Shown here: positions 60,901 through 64,000 of the stretch, in pieces
Layout: each line of letters opens with the position of its first letter
Numbering within the stretch: the first letter of the stretch is position 1
Program-made: the position numbers and the translations under genes
Source of the DNA: Owenia fusiformis
Lineage: Eukaryota; Annelida; Polychaeta; Sabellida; Oweniidae
Reading direction: 5' to 3'
NCBI GenBank assembly: GCA_903813345.2
Contig: CAIIXF020000004.1
Span: forward strand, 25,175,985 to 25,239,984
Length of the DNA: 64,000 nucleotides
Notes under the pieces: model-generated
Database searches by the model: none
Told to the model about the DNA's origin: nothing
What the model saw: only the letters and a program-made list of their open reading frames with translations

Positions 60901-63382
60901 AATGCAAATTCCACACTTTCTACCACTTATCACACGTGTCATTGATGCAGCAATGCAAATTCCACACTTTCTACCACTCATCACATGTGTCATTGATGCA
61001 GCAATGCAAATTCCACACTTTCTACCACTCATCACACGTGTCATTGATGCAGCAATGCAAATTCCACACTTTCTACCATTCATCACAGGTGTCATTGATG
61101 CAGCAATGCAAATTCAACACTTTCTACCATTCATCACACGTGTCATTGATGCAGCAATGCAAATTCCACACTTTCTACCACTCATCACACGTGTCATTGA
61201 TGCAGCAATGCAAATTCCACACTTTCTACCACTTATCACACGTGTCATTGATGCAGCAATGCAAATTCCACACTTTCTACCACTCATCACACTTGTCATT
61301 GATGCAGCAATGCAAATTCCACACTTTCTACCACTTATCACACGTGTCATTGATGCAGCAATGCAAATTCCACACTTTCTACCACTCATCACATGTGTCA
61401 TTGATGCAGCAATGCAAATTCCACACTTTCTACCATTCATCACACGTGTCATTGATGCAGCAATGCAAATTCCACACTTTCTACCACTCATCACACGTGT
61501 CATTGATGCAGCAATGCAAATTCCACACTTTCTACCACTTATCACACGTGTCATTGATGCAGCAATGCAAATTCCACACTTTCTACCACTCATCACACTT
61601 GTCATTGATGCAGCAATGCAAATTCCACACTTTCTACCACTTATCACACGTGTCATTGATGCAGCAATGCAAATTCCACACTTTCTACCACTCATCACAT
61701 GTGTCATTGATGCAGCAATGCAAATTCCACACTTTCTACCACTCATCACACGTGTCATTGATGCAGCAATGCAAATTCCACACTTTCTACCACTCATCAC
61801 ATGTGTCATTGATGCAGCAATGCAAATTTCACATTTTCTACCACTGTACATCTGTGGGCAACTACTTCCTGTTGGATCTGCAGCACAATTCTATTATCAT
61901 ACAAAGAAAACAATTCTTACACATTTTACTGTATGTTACAAGATTTTTTTCTGATTTGGAATTCAGTTTACTCCGCTTTGATTCAGTTCTATTTTATTAA
62001 ACCTTGAATTTTTACATACTCTTTAGCACCATGTTTAAATTTTCATATTTTTTATTAAAAGTATGTTCATCATATTCTGTATGCAGGGCTCCAAAATCCA
62101 GAATATCTTTTTTCTTGTTAATAGTAACATCAAGTTACTGAAAAGCTTGCCAGTCACAAGCAAATACATGTATATCCAGCAGCTCGATCGAGAATTCCCT
62201 CACTTCAGCAACTAGGACGTTATCTGGTGAATTTCATAACGTCTTGGTTGTGTTGGGTTAACATCTTGGTCAGGTGTTTTGCTTCAAGTCCAATATTATC
62301 TTATAAAAATAAGTTTATTAATTCAGTAAAGATACAGTAGCTGTTAATAAGGATTCTTGCACCATGTAGAGCTTTATATAATTTTAAAAGTAATTAAGAC
62401 TCCTTCTATTCTGAACATTACCTTACATTTAAAGGAGGATTGGCATTATTGTTATTGCTCAATATTTATCACCTAGGTTTATCAAAGTTTGTTTTGACCT
62501 TGATTTTAATCATTTCAATGGTTGAAAAAAGTCTTACTATTTTTACCATTTCCATATTATCATGGAAATGCAATCATTTATGGAAAAAATATGGCTCACT
62601 ATTGACCAATTCTAAAGATATATGAATTCCGTCAATCCTCCTTGACCATTAGTACATTAAATTAGCAAGACTTGACACCCCTTTCTTCATCAAGTAGACT
62701 GTTCCACTTTCCAATATGGGTCAGTCTAAGTGATATGAAGGGGTGTTCAATGTTATGTTTGCAGACGACAGCAGTGACTTCAGTGAGGGTGAAGTACATG
62801 ATCATGAAGTTGAAGGTACTGCTCATTGTGATTTTTAAAAATTCGTATTAGCCCCCATAGATATTCAATATAAGTCCCTGCTCATTTTTAAATTCTGAAT
62901 CCACAACTACACAGTTTCTAAATATTTTGAGCTTCTAGTAATATTAGCATATCGGTACATAACTATTCATATTAGTAAAACCCTTGCCTTTACCCTTGAA
63001 CTTATTTAGTAACTAAGATTTCCTTGTATTTCCTTTAGAATAAATACACCATACTAGCATTACCAAATATGGTATTCATGGGTGCAGCACCATATATGGA
63101 GATAAAATCCCCTGGAATTCAGAAAATCTTATACTGTGCTCTCTGAGCATTTCTGATGAATCTGCATCCAAAAATACCAATTTGAGAATTGAATGTGTTT
63201 TAAATTCCGTGGGATTACACCCATGATATAATCCACCTTGATTTGTGGTATACCCTACATGCATGGTTTATGTGAATTGTATTCTCGATCATATTTTTCA
63301 GACGAAACAGAGACTACAGGCTCTAACCTGTCTTCCCTGAGAGAGAGTGGACTCTCCCTGTCAATGGCTTCCATGTATTCTG
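9867..63382 (+). CDS. RUBCN: Rubicon orthologue (RUN domain, Beclin 1-interacting), partial gene, 8 exons seen
   Basis: Rubicon binds the class III PI3-kinase complex (VPS34, Beclin 1, UVRAG) and Rab7 on late endosomes; it restrains autophagosome maturation and supports LC3-associated phagocytosis. Exons seen: 9867-9973, 51223-51415, 53393-54258, 55436-55540, 55783-55825, 56114-56164, 62765-62815, 63302-63382. They total 1497 nt (499 codons) and intron phases agree throughout (0,1,0,0,1,1,1). The first exon ends the RUN domain. The middle is low-complexity and Ser-rich. The segments [33 protein letters not shown] and [20 protein letters not shown] match, as I recall the human protein, the Rubicon-specific middle region and its coiled coil. 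The C-terminal zinc-binding Rubicon homology domain should lie beyond position 64000. The second intron gap (9974-51222) contains three SRCR genes on the other strand. Linkage of the RUN exon to the rest rests on matching phase and on the match of the joined residues to the same region of Rubicon. Confidence 0.82.
10030..11490. repeat. CCATGG-rich palindromic repeat block 2, with a 110-bp tandem core
   Basis: It has the same word content and landmarks as block 1. Between about 10570 and 11120 it contains five copies of a 110-bp unit; the landmark gaaatgctgtcatcaat recurs near 10661, 10771, 10881, 10977 and 11087. It begins 57 bp after the RUBCN RUN exon donor. Confidence 0.85.
11722..21548 (-). 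CDS. SRCR gene A: secreted nine-SRCR protein, 1071 aa, 12 exons
   Basis: Exons in transcript order: 21470-21548 (signal peptide), 21015-21236, 19673-19815, 18617-19334, 17900-18200, 17410-17495, 16889-17197, 16431-16719, 15914-15999, 14158-14469, 12529-12693, 11722-12227. The sum is 3216 nt, 1072 codons with stop, with the same exon phases as gene B. Domains are nine SRCR repeats in the same order as B. Exons 5-7 and 8-10 are two copies of one block (split SRCR plus single-exon SRCR). The splitting of several SRCR domains over two exons resembles group A SRCR organisation, but exons 7 and 10 carry a whole domain. The start is the ATG that opens a hydrophobic leader ([12 protein letters not shown]). 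Exon 7 has no internal long ATG-initiated frame but is open from acceptor to donor. Confidence 0.85.
13515..13655. mobile_element. Repeat with GTGATCTTCCCAGGATTTT end, copy 1
   Basis: It starts gtgatcttcccaggatttt, has the core ctcaagtgggtgcaaaattc and ends near agagatcactgcac. Related copies are at about 21705-21895, 37245-37440 and 40879-41087. Confidence 0.55.
13769..14047. mobile_element. MITE with CTATCACACCAAACTAGTTC ends, TTA target duplication
   Basis: The left end (cctatcacaccaaactagtt) pairs with the right end (agaactagtttagtgtgata). TTA stands immediately outside both ends, consistent with a 3-bp target duplication of the PIF/Harbinger type. It sits in gene A intron 10. Confidence 0.65.
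14618..15780. mobile_element. Long repeat with aaaatggcggccattttt units
   Basis: It opens with atcccatcgaacgaagttcg and a tccgtccgt-rich segment, followed by several degenerate internal copies of ataactcgaaaagtagtgga plus gcgattttgttcatatttgg, each closed by palindromic aaaatggcggccattttt. It lies in gene A intron between exons 9 and 10. No transposase is recognised. Confidence 0.7.
16128..16315. repeat. Sequence with inverted tcaaccttgat motifs
   Basis: Repeated tcaaccttgatg, aaccttgatttaac and inverted atcaaggttgaatc segments suggest a degenerate foldback element in gene A intron 8. Boundaries are unclear. Confidence 0.35.
17705..17880. repeat. Fragment of a dispersed repeat (gaccattcaatatggtgaaa)
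   Basis: The segments ccattcaatatggtgaaatt, gttggacagaatgt and gcattctgattggttgaga recur at 46195-46350 and 45800-45890. It lies in gene A intron 5. Confidence 0.6.
20165..20874. mobile_element. MITE family with TATCGATA ends, copy in SRCR gene A intron 2
   Basis: The left end (ggtatcgatacggtgaact) and inverse right end (caccatatcgataccactcc) are imperfect terminal repeats of about 50 bp that include the cttaaaccagt segment. The copy in gene B intron 2 (35729-36420) is nearly identical and co-duplicated with the gene. Confidence 0.75.
21641..21667 (-). promoter_or_regulatory. Conserved proximal promoter block, SRCR gene A
   Basis: On the minus strand the block reads CGCAACATTTTATAACATCA, roughly 100 bp before the ATG. 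The same block is at 37181-37207 (gene B) and 50634-50658 (gene C). Its conservation in C, whose other flanks have diverged, and the TTTATAA core suggest a TATA-like promoter element. This is an inference; no transcript start is visible. Confidence 0.4.
21705..21895. mobile_element. Repeat with GATCTCCCCAG ends, upstream of SRCR gene A
   Basis: It runs from atattctccccagaattta to gctggggagatcactgc; ends are inverted over about 12 bp. The counterpart at 37245-37440 is in the same place before gene B. Confidence 0.55.
21951..22694. mobile_element. MITE family with TATCGATA ends, copy upstream of SRCR gene A
   Basis: Ends aaaggatttgtatcgatatg and (inverse) ccatatcgataccactcctt. It lies between genes A and B in the shared 5' flank; the equivalent upstream of gene B is 37495-39093. 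Confidence 0.75.
23000..23199. mobile_element. 200-bp mariner-type MITE
   Basis: Perfect 18-bp inverted ends TACAGGGTGTCCAATAAA, with TA at each terminus as expected for the Tc1/mariner target. It sits just past the stop of SRCR gene B. Confidence 0.8.
23231..37088 (-). CDS. SRCR gene B: secreted nine-SRCR protein, 1075 aa, 12 exons
   Basis: Exons in transcript order: 37010-37088 (signal peptide), 36558-36776, 32680-32822, 31653-32376, 30588-30888, 28062-28147, 27514-27840, 27021-27315, 26140-26225, 24514-24822, 23985-24149, 23231-23724. The sum is 3228 nt (1076 codons with stop) and every intron phase matches gene A. Domain order: signal peptide [24 protein letters not shown]1 (exons 2-4), SRCR2 and 3 (exon 4), SRCR4 (5+6), SRCR5 (7), SRCR6 (8+9), SRCR7 (10), SRCR8 (11+12), degenerate SRCR9 (12). 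There is no membrane anchor. Exons 3 and 5 are preceded by arrays of duplicated acceptors. Introns carry several transposons: an internally disrupted host element with a LINE lies between exons 5 and 6. It is likely an intact gene; no frameshift or stop was found. Confidence 0.85.
24950..25640. repeat. Degenerate tandem repeat in SRCR gene B intron 9
   Basis: Repeated words tgacccttggcaacccatga, ttaggtaacctgaggtcaag and gtcattccaaggtcaa recur about every 120-140 bp, five or so times, with strong divergence. Confidence 0.65.
26380..26530. repeat. Dispersed repeat (tgtactgggaggttttggat)
   Basis: The segments tgtactgggaggttttggat and ccagagggagatat recur at about 63700-63760. It lies in gene B intron 8 with no coding content recognised. 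Confidence 0.5.
28300..28639. mobile_element. MITE family with TATCGATA ends, truncated inverted copy
   Basis: It ends ccataccgataccaatcctt, the inverse of the family's left end, and contains ggtttaagagaaaaacattg. The other terminus is missing. Confidence 0.65.
28916..30480. mobile_element. Long repeat of the GAACAAAGTTCG/GGCGGCCATTTT type, interrupted by a LINE
   Basis: It begins atcccaccgaacaaagttcg, then repeats of ctttgataactcaaatacca, tttatatgctgatgcctagg and aaaatggcggccattttt about every 150-200 bp. It lies in gene B intron 5 and is related in structure, not in close sequence, to 14618-15780. Confidence 0.7.
29237..29814 (-). mobile_element. 5'-truncated LINE (non-LTR retrotransposon) fragment
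   Basis: It begins on the plus strand with a poly-T run (about 25 bases), the tail of a minus-strand poly-A element with AATAAA nearby. A minus frame ends at 29466 and reads [19 protein letters not shown] and then WKNILLG, typical of the region after the reverse transcriptase of L1-like ORF2 proteins. It is flanked by perfect 15-bp target duplications TCAAGATGGCAGCTT at 29222-29236 and 29815-29829. Confidence 0.85.
30889..31240 (-). repeat. 53-bp tandem array at the acceptor of SRCR gene B exon 5
   Basis: Six degenerate copies of a 53-bp unit (gaatgagtatcaatg-like core with aaataccacaaaagtga) follow the first copy at the true acceptor (30872-30920). The unit includes the acceptor ttcag/ttcat region and the first few codons (NSKF) of the exon. 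Several decoys have a changed AG. Confidence 0.8.
32823..35376 (-). repeat. About 143-bp tandem array: 18 decoy copies of SRCR gene B exon 3 acceptor plus exon start
   Basis: On the plus strand, landmark gtctccctccctgtacaag recurs at 32871, 33010, 33153, 33296, 33438, 33577, 33720, 33863, 34006, 34149, 34292, 34435, 34568, 34711, 34854, 34997, 35140 and 35283. Each unit holds the acceptor (tatacag on the minus strand), about 90 nt of exon ([30 protein letters not shown]) and about 45 bp of intron. Only the copy at 32680-32822 has the full exon and donor. Genes A and C have a single copy. Confidence 0.95.
35729..36420. mobile_element. MITE family with TATCGATA ends, copy in SRCR gene B intron 2
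   Basis: Nearly identical to 20165-20874 and at the same position relative to exon 2, so it predates the A/B duplication. Confidence 0.75.
37181..37207 (-). promoter_or_regulatory. Conserved proximal promoter block, SRCR gene B
   Basis: Same sequence and spacing as upstream of gene A (TTTTATAACATCATG about 100 bp before the start codon). Confidence 0.4.
37495..39093. mobile_element. MITE family with TATCGATA ends, copy split by a hAT-like insertion
   Basis: The left part 37495-37980 and right part 38840-39093 join into one family member (ttggtatcgatatagagaac to cgccatatcgataccc). The interruption is the element at 37981-38831. Confidence 0.8.
37981..38831. mobile_element. hAT-like non-autonomous transposon, 851 bp, with 8-bp target duplication
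   Basis: Inverted ends CAGTGTAGTCATTAA are perfect for 15 bp and are flanked by a perfect duplication GTTGTGTT at 37973-37980 and 38832-38839. Length of target duplication and the CAGTG terminus fit hAT. The interior has a short acidic reading stretch ([14 protein letters not shown]) but no recognisable transposase. Confidence 0.88.
39137..39215 (+). repeat. tRNA-derived sequence (SINE-like)
   Basis: It has an A-box-like gtagctcaggggtaatgc and a B-box-like ggttcaaattttgatg at tRNA spacing, but the acceptor stem does not pair well and T-rich flanks follow. A functional tRNA is unlikely. Confidence 0.45.
39316..39821 (-). CDS. Terminal exon of SRCR gene C
   Basis: It opens after gtttcag with [16 protein letters not shown], gives the second half of an SRCR domain ([20 protein letters not shown]), then a divergent SRCR-like repeat ending AVAIVKCKH and stop. 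Matching exons are 23231-23724 and 11722-12227. Reading upstream of 39821 to an ATG at 39984 would enter intron. Confidence 0.8.
39316..50538 (-). CDS. SRCR gene C: secreted sushi plus seven-SRCR protein, 910 aa, 10 exons
   Basis: Exons in transcript order: 50457-50538 (signal peptide), 49252-49437 (sushi), 48255-48473 and 44588-44730 (SRCR1 halves), 43481-44210 (end of SRCR1, SRCR2, SRCR3), 42948-43239 and 41604-41689 (SRCR4), 41099-41422 (SRCR5), 40113-40277 and 39316-39821 (SRCR6, then a degenerate SRCR7 and stop). The sum is 2733 nt, exactly 911 codons, and all GT/AG sites agree in phase. SRCR marks include [48 protein letters not shown] and C-xG-xExxLxxC segments. No transmembrane helix or cytoplasmic tail is encoded. 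SRCR proteins commonly bind microbial or polyanionic ligands, so a soluble recognition role is inferred. Relative to genes A and B this copy has an extra sushi exon and lacks one SRCR4-SRCR5 block. Confidence 0.85.
40385..40690. repeat. Direct repeat with a gggtgaccggaaaaag end
   Basis: Two related segments start taccgggtgactggaaaaag (40389) and tacagggtgaccggaaaaag (40560), each followed by aagtgacatcaa and acagttctatgg. They are partial copies of one element in gene C intron 8. Confidence 0.55.
40879..41087. mobile_element. Repeat with CAGTGATCTCCCCAGGATTT ends, beside SRCR gene C exon 8
   Basis: It opens cagtgatctccccaggattt and closes atgcttgggatatcactga, inverted over about 18 bp. It ends only about 12 bp from the donor of exon 41099-41422. 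Confidence 0.65.
41750..41815. mobile_element. End fragment of a GAACAAAGTTCGG-type repeat
   Basis: The segments tctcaacgaacaaagttcgg and ctccgtcatttagtctgtcc match the starts of the longer copies at 14618 and 28916. Confidence 0.55.
41822..42347. mobile_element. MITE family with TATCGATA ends, diverged copy upstream of SRCR gene C exon 7
   Basis: It contains gtttctcttaaaccagtcat at one side and ggtttaagagaaaaacattg plus caccatattgatacc at the other. An (AT)n run lies inside at about 41922. Confidence 0.65.
45283..45485 (+). mobile_element. Repeat fragment (ccccaccacatagtgtgggg palindrome)
   Basis: The start tatgtccccaccacatagtg leads into gcgtccgtctgtctgtccgt, a common layout of mollusc dispersed repeats. 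Open frames across it are not supported as genes. Confidence 0.55.
46195..46350. repeat. Near-perfect inverted repeat (hairpin), arms about 70 bp
   Basis: The left arm gaataaataatgataggcc through gttggacagaatgtt is mirrored by acattctgtccaactcgtg through ggcctatcattatttattcc, with a loop of about 25 bp. Half-copies occur near 17710 and 45800. Confidence 0.85.
47046..47735 (-). mobile_element. Mariner-like element with long inverted ends and transposase remnant
   Basis: Arms of about 150 bp (from tctggttaccatagtaacat to gtgcctgttaatcaatat) recur inverted at 47589-47735. Between them a minus frame near 47290-47450 reads [20 protein letters not shown] and then KLLGKDM, recognisable as the C-terminal SPDLAPSD-type block of mariner transposases. 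It is truncated, with no N-terminal or catalytic DDD region seen. Confidence 0.7.
47484..47556 (-). repeat. tRNA-derived sequence inside the mariner-like element
   Basis: The minus strand has A-box agctcagcggtagcgcg and B-box ggtcccggattcaatccc with a plausible anticodon arm between them. The acceptor stem does not close, so I treat it as SINE-like. Confidence 0.5.
48690..49140. other. Gene C intron 2, no feature recognised
   Basis: Nothing repeat-like or coding is apparent between exon 3 and the sushi exon apart from short degenerate words such as cagaaggaca/caggtc. Confidence 0.5.
49252..49437 (-). CDS. Sushi (CCP) domain exon of SRCR gene C
   Basis: One symmetric phase-1 exon of 62 codons holds a complete sushi domain: [44 protein letters not shown], with the four cysteines and the Trp between the third and fourth. 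It sits directly after the signal peptide exon. The equivalent introns of genes A and B are only about 230 bp and contain no trace of it. Confidence 0.85.
50457..50538 (-). CDS. Signal-peptide exon of SRCR gene C
   Basis: Two adjacent ATGs at 50538 and 50535 open [18 protein letters not shown], a typical secretory leader continuing CLFGVVKTE, ended by donor aag|gtagga in phase 1. Homologous exons at 37010-37088 and 21470-21548 start at the second of these methionines. Confidence 0.85.
50634..50658 (-). promoter_or_regulatory. Conserved proximal promoter block, SRCR gene C
   Basis: Reads CGCAACCTTTTATAACATCA on the minus strand, about 100 bp before the ATG. Homology with the A and B promoters extends about 65 bp, through a conserved atatatgcact motif on the plus strand. 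Confidence 0.4.
51223..51415 (+). CDS. RUBCN: RUBCN exon after the RUN domain
   Basis: The acceptor is ttgtgtttccag and the donor gaagg|gtaagt; phases are 0 in and 1 out, 64 codons. It begins [16 protein letters not shown], which fits the basic, Ser-rich linker following the RUN domain in Rubicon, and continues with an acidic, Pro/Ser-rich segment. An in-frame TTG just upstream lies in the polypyrimidine tract and is not a start. Confidence 0.75.
51562..51774. mobile_element. MITE with GTAGCCAGG ends, copy 2
   Basis: Second copy of the 6971-7156 family: cagtcctgtagccaggggg to tcctggctacgggcctg, with poly-C runs. ATATG flanks both ends and may be the target duplication. It is 147 bp downstream of a RUBCN exon. 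Confidence 0.8.
52287..52917. mobile_element. Transposon with GGGGAGGCATCAAAAGTTCG ends
   Basis: About 29-bp inverted ends (ggggaggcatcaaaagttcg plus atgtcggat) enclose 630 bp with no recognised coding region. A tRNA-like SINE occupies the right part. Confidence 0.78.
52758..52855 (+). repeat. tRNA-Ser-like SINE
   Basis: It has A-box gttggccgagagggctta and B-box gttgcgagttcgagacg with a long variable region, the layout of a type II (Ser/Leu) tRNA. A second, inverted copy is at 57021-57123, so it is a dispersed family. Confidence 0.65.
53393..54258 (+). CDS. RUBCN: RUBCN large central exon (serine-rich, conserved ENAHFSISE block)
   Basis: The acceptor is tttatatttgcag and the donor aaccag|gtatgt; 866 nt, phase 1 in and 0 out. 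The first ten or so codons precede the first ATG at 53443, so that ATG is internal. The exon is hydrophilic, with a basic stretch ([14 protein letters not shown]). It ends with the conserved block from [14 protein letters not shown] to [20 protein letters not shown], the most diagnostic Rubicon segment in the window. Codons running past 54258 are intron. Confidence 0.85.
54689..55435 (+). repeat. 97-bp tandem array: seven decoy copies of a RUBCN acceptor plus exon start
   Basis: Exon-like starts follow ccctag at 54757, 54854, 54951, 55048, 55145, 55242 and 55339, exactly 97 bp apart; the real exon is the eighth, at 55436. Each unit carries gtgatacgtccYacaagag plus gtctgat of the exon, then intron sequence including the polypyrimidine tract. 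Confidence 0.95.
55436..55540 (+). CDS. RUBCN: RUBCN coiled-coil exon
   Basis: The acceptor is tttttccctag and the donor aaggag|gtaaac; 35 codons, phase 0 at both ends. It starts [20 protein letters not shown] and continues with the Arg-rich helix [15 protein letters not shown], corresponding to the acidic-then-basic coiled-coil segment of Rubicon. It is the only complete copy in a 97-bp tandem array; the seven upstream copies keep the acceptor and the first roughly 30 nt of the exon but lack the rest and the donor. Confidence 0.83.
55783..55825 (+). CDS. RUBCN: RUBCN short exon
   Basis: The acceptor is tttttttcag and the donor gaca|gtaagt; 43 nt, phase 0 in and 1 out. It encodes [14 protein letters not shown]. 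Placement depends on splice-site quality and phase continuity with both neighbours; 14 codons are too few for independent homology. Confidence 0.65.
56114..56164 (+). CDS. RUBCN: RUBCN short serine-rich exon
   Basis: The acceptor is gtaatttctag and the donor ttcag|gtaaca; 51 nt, phase 1 at both ends. It encodes [16 protein letters not shown]. The symmetrical phase means it could be skipped without a frameshift. Confidence 0.65.
56742..57477 (-). CDS. Small secreted eight-cysteine protein, 111 aa, two exons
   Basis: Exon 1 is 57382-57477 (32 codons): a signal peptide [20 protein letters not shown] then [12 protein letters not shown], donor gag|gtattc, phase 0. Exon 2 is 56742-56981 after acceptor attacaacag: [16 protein letters not shown] and onward, ending EYDDHHDHL and stop. 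The mature protein has eight cysteines spaced C-x8-C-x8-C-x2-C-x12-C-x5-C-x-C-x19-C and a His/Asp-rich tail. I do not recognise the family; the spacing suggests a disulfide-stabilised extracellular peptide. It lies antisense in a RUBCN intron, and its own intron contains a tRNA-derived repeat. Its second exon is clearly related to the start of the 51-bp array to the right, which argues that it is real. Confidence 0.62.
57021..57123 (-). repeat. tRNA-Ser-like SINE, inverted copy
   Basis: On the minus strand it reads gttgtcgagttgaccgagag and then aggttgtgagttcgagacg. It lies within the intron of the eight-cysteine gene. Confidence 0.65.
57480..58177. other. RUBCN intron between the eight-cysteine gene and the 51-bp array
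   Basis: AT-rich sequence upstream of the small secreted gene; its promoter should lie here, but no clear TATA or other box was identified. Confidence 0.45.
58178..61850. repeat. 51-bp minisatellite, about 72 copies, derived from a coding exon
   Basis: Unit consensus: gtcattgatgcagcaatgc, aaattccacac, tttctaccactcatcacacgt (51 bp). Copies are highly similar, with variants at a few positions (gatgca/gattca; cacg/cagg/catg/cact; actc/attc). One copy near 59755 has 3 extra bases. Because 51 is divisible by three every frame is periodic; one plus frame is open for 1252 codons (58196-61954). The minus frame encodes C-x2-C units related to the neighbouring gene. A higher-order repeat of eight units (408 bp) is visible around 60690-61840. 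The array lies in a RUBCN intron. Confidence 0.95.
61114..61890 (-). pseudogene. Paralogous second exon of the eight-cysteine gene, running into the 51-bp repeat array
   Basis: After acceptor tatgataatag the minus strand reads [20 protein letters not shown] then EIC, matching the [13 protein letters not shown] exon with the same C-x8-C-x8-C-x2-C spacing. The frame then continues through 17-residue units ([17 protein letters not shown]) until a TGA at 61114-61116, 258 codons from the acceptor. Intron sequence beyond the acceptor is also similar to that of the small gene. No signal-peptide exon was found between 61900 and 64000, so it may be a dead or incomplete copy, or a living gene with a distant first exon. 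Confidence 0.5.
61900..62764. other. RUBCN intron right of the 51-bp array
   Basis: Unique AT-rich sequence. The first 100 bp resemble the intron of the eight-cysteine gene (acaattctta motif). A matching signal-peptide exon on the minus strand was looked for and not seen. Confidence 0.45.
62765..62815 (+). CDS. RUBCN: RUBCN short acidic exon
   Basis: The acceptor is atgtttgcag and the donor gaag|gtactg; 51 nt, phase 1 at both ends. It encodes [17 protein letters not shown], an acidic Ser-rich stretch of the kind found between the coiled coil and the C-terminal domain of Rubicon. Like the preceding exon it is symmetric. The 51-nt length equals the unit of the neighbouring minisatellite, but the sequences are unrelated. 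Confidence 0.68.
63302..63382 (+). CDS. RUBCN: RUBCN exon, last one in the window
   Basis: The acceptor is tatttttcag and the donor ttctg|gtaaga; 81 nt, phase 1 at both ends. It encodes [20 protein letters not shown] and then SMASMYS. The open phase shows that the gene continues past the window edge. Confidence 0.68.
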
Positions 63383-63689
63383 GTAAGATTGTGTTATTTT
63401 GTGTAAAACGTTTTAAGGTAGTTCCACACTTGGATGAAATATCATATTTCAACATGATTTTAACAAAATGCATTATATTTTCATTTTAAACTATGTATTC
63501 TGTTGTGATAATATTCACATTTTGACAAATTCCACTCATTTCATTAGTATCAGTTAATTATAATGAGAATTCTAATCATGAAATATCTCATTGTTAGTTG
63601 CTTTTACTGAAACAATCTTTTCCCTGGATATATTTTCAAATTGATAATTGTATGATCATATAAAGGGCCAACTAGAGTACAGAATATTT

Positions 63690-64000
63690 AAGGGTTATGT
63701 ACTGGGAGGTTTTGGATATGGGGTTTATCCAGAGGGAGATATGCATATCTACCTGAGGGACCGAAGGTAGATGTGCATATCTCATGAGGGATGAACCCAA
63801 TATCCAAACCGACCATACATAACTGCTTTATCCTATACCTAGTAGAGTTTTCAGGGGCATATGGCCATTTCAATAGTACAAGGTGTAAAAATAGACAAAT
63901 CATTCATATGCAAAGTCATTTTATTGCATTACCGGAAGCAAGAAGATATGCACCGGAAGCGGGAAGATATGCACCGGAAGCGGGAGATATGGCGGGAGAT
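63690..64000. repeat. Dispersed repeat and short tandem at the window edge
   Basis: The segment tactgggaggttttggatat repeats the one at 26420. It is followed near 63940 by short tandem copies of accggaagcgggaagatatgc running off the end. Confidence 0.6.

Noticed and set aside
58178-61850. CRISPR-like array
   Set aside because: Units are contiguous with no unique spacers, the period is 51 bp, and the context is an animal intron.
58196-61954. Plus-strand open frame of 1252 codons ([17 protein letters not shown] repeats)
   Set aside because: It follows from a 51-bp unit lacking a stop in that frame; other frames are also open for hundreds of codons. There is no domain or splice context on this strand, whereas the minus frame shows homology to a neighbouring exon.

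Overview
The window is eukaryotic DNA: AT-rich, intron-containing, and packed with MITEs, SINE-like tRNA derivatives, a LINE fragment and minisatellites. Multi-SRCR and sushi (CCP) domains plus a Rubicon gene point to an invertebrate animal. Repeats of the type 'cccatcgaacgaagttcggaggga...tccgtccgtccg' and 'ttatgtccccaccacatagtgtgggg' are a pattern I associate with molluscs, especially bivalves. A bivalve is my best guess; the species is not determinable from the sequence alone. All coding calls below are exon chains read by eye from splice sites, reading frame and intron phase.

Layout. A plus-strand gene, an orthologue of RUBCN (Rubicon, RUN-domain regulator of the Beclin 1/UVRAG/VPS34 complex), spans nearly the whole window. 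The last RUN-domain exon is at 9867-9973, then comes an intron of about 41 kb, then seven more exons at 51223-63382. Upstream RUN exons and the C-terminal zinc-binding domain lie outside the window or were not found. Inside the large intron, on the minus strand, sit three tandem paralogous genes for secreted multi-SRCR proteins. Gene C is 50538-39316 (10 exons, 910 aa, with a sushi domain). Gene B is 37088-23231 (12 exons, 1075 aa). Gene A is 21548-11722 (12 exons, 1071 aa). All three chains are fully in frame with consistent intron phases, begin with a signal-peptide exon and end in the same terminal SRCR exon. No transmembrane segment is seen. A and B also share introns, promoter and embedded transposons, so that duplication looks recent.

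A second nested minus-strand locus lies in a later RUBCN intron. It is a two-exon gene for a 111-aa secreted eight-cysteine protein (57477-56742). Beside it is an apparent paralogue whose second exon has expanded into about 72 copies of a 51-bp (17-codon) unit at 58178-61850.

The most unusual pattern is that four exons, in two unrelated genes on opposite strands, are each preceded by a tandem array. Each array unit contains the 3' splice acceptor plus the first part of the exon: RUBCN RUN exon (95 bp x 5), RUBCN coiled-coil exon (97 bp x 8), SRCR gene B exon 3 (about 143 bp x 19) and exon 5 (53 bp x 7). In every array only the copy nearest the 3' end is a complete exon with a donor.

The rest of the sequence is mobile and repetitive DNA. 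It includes two blocks of CCATGG-rich palindromic repeat, a MITE family with TATCGATA ends, a hAT-like element nested in one of those copies with a perfect 8-bp target duplication, a 5'-truncated LINE with a 15-bp target duplication, and GGCGGCCATTTT-rich elements.
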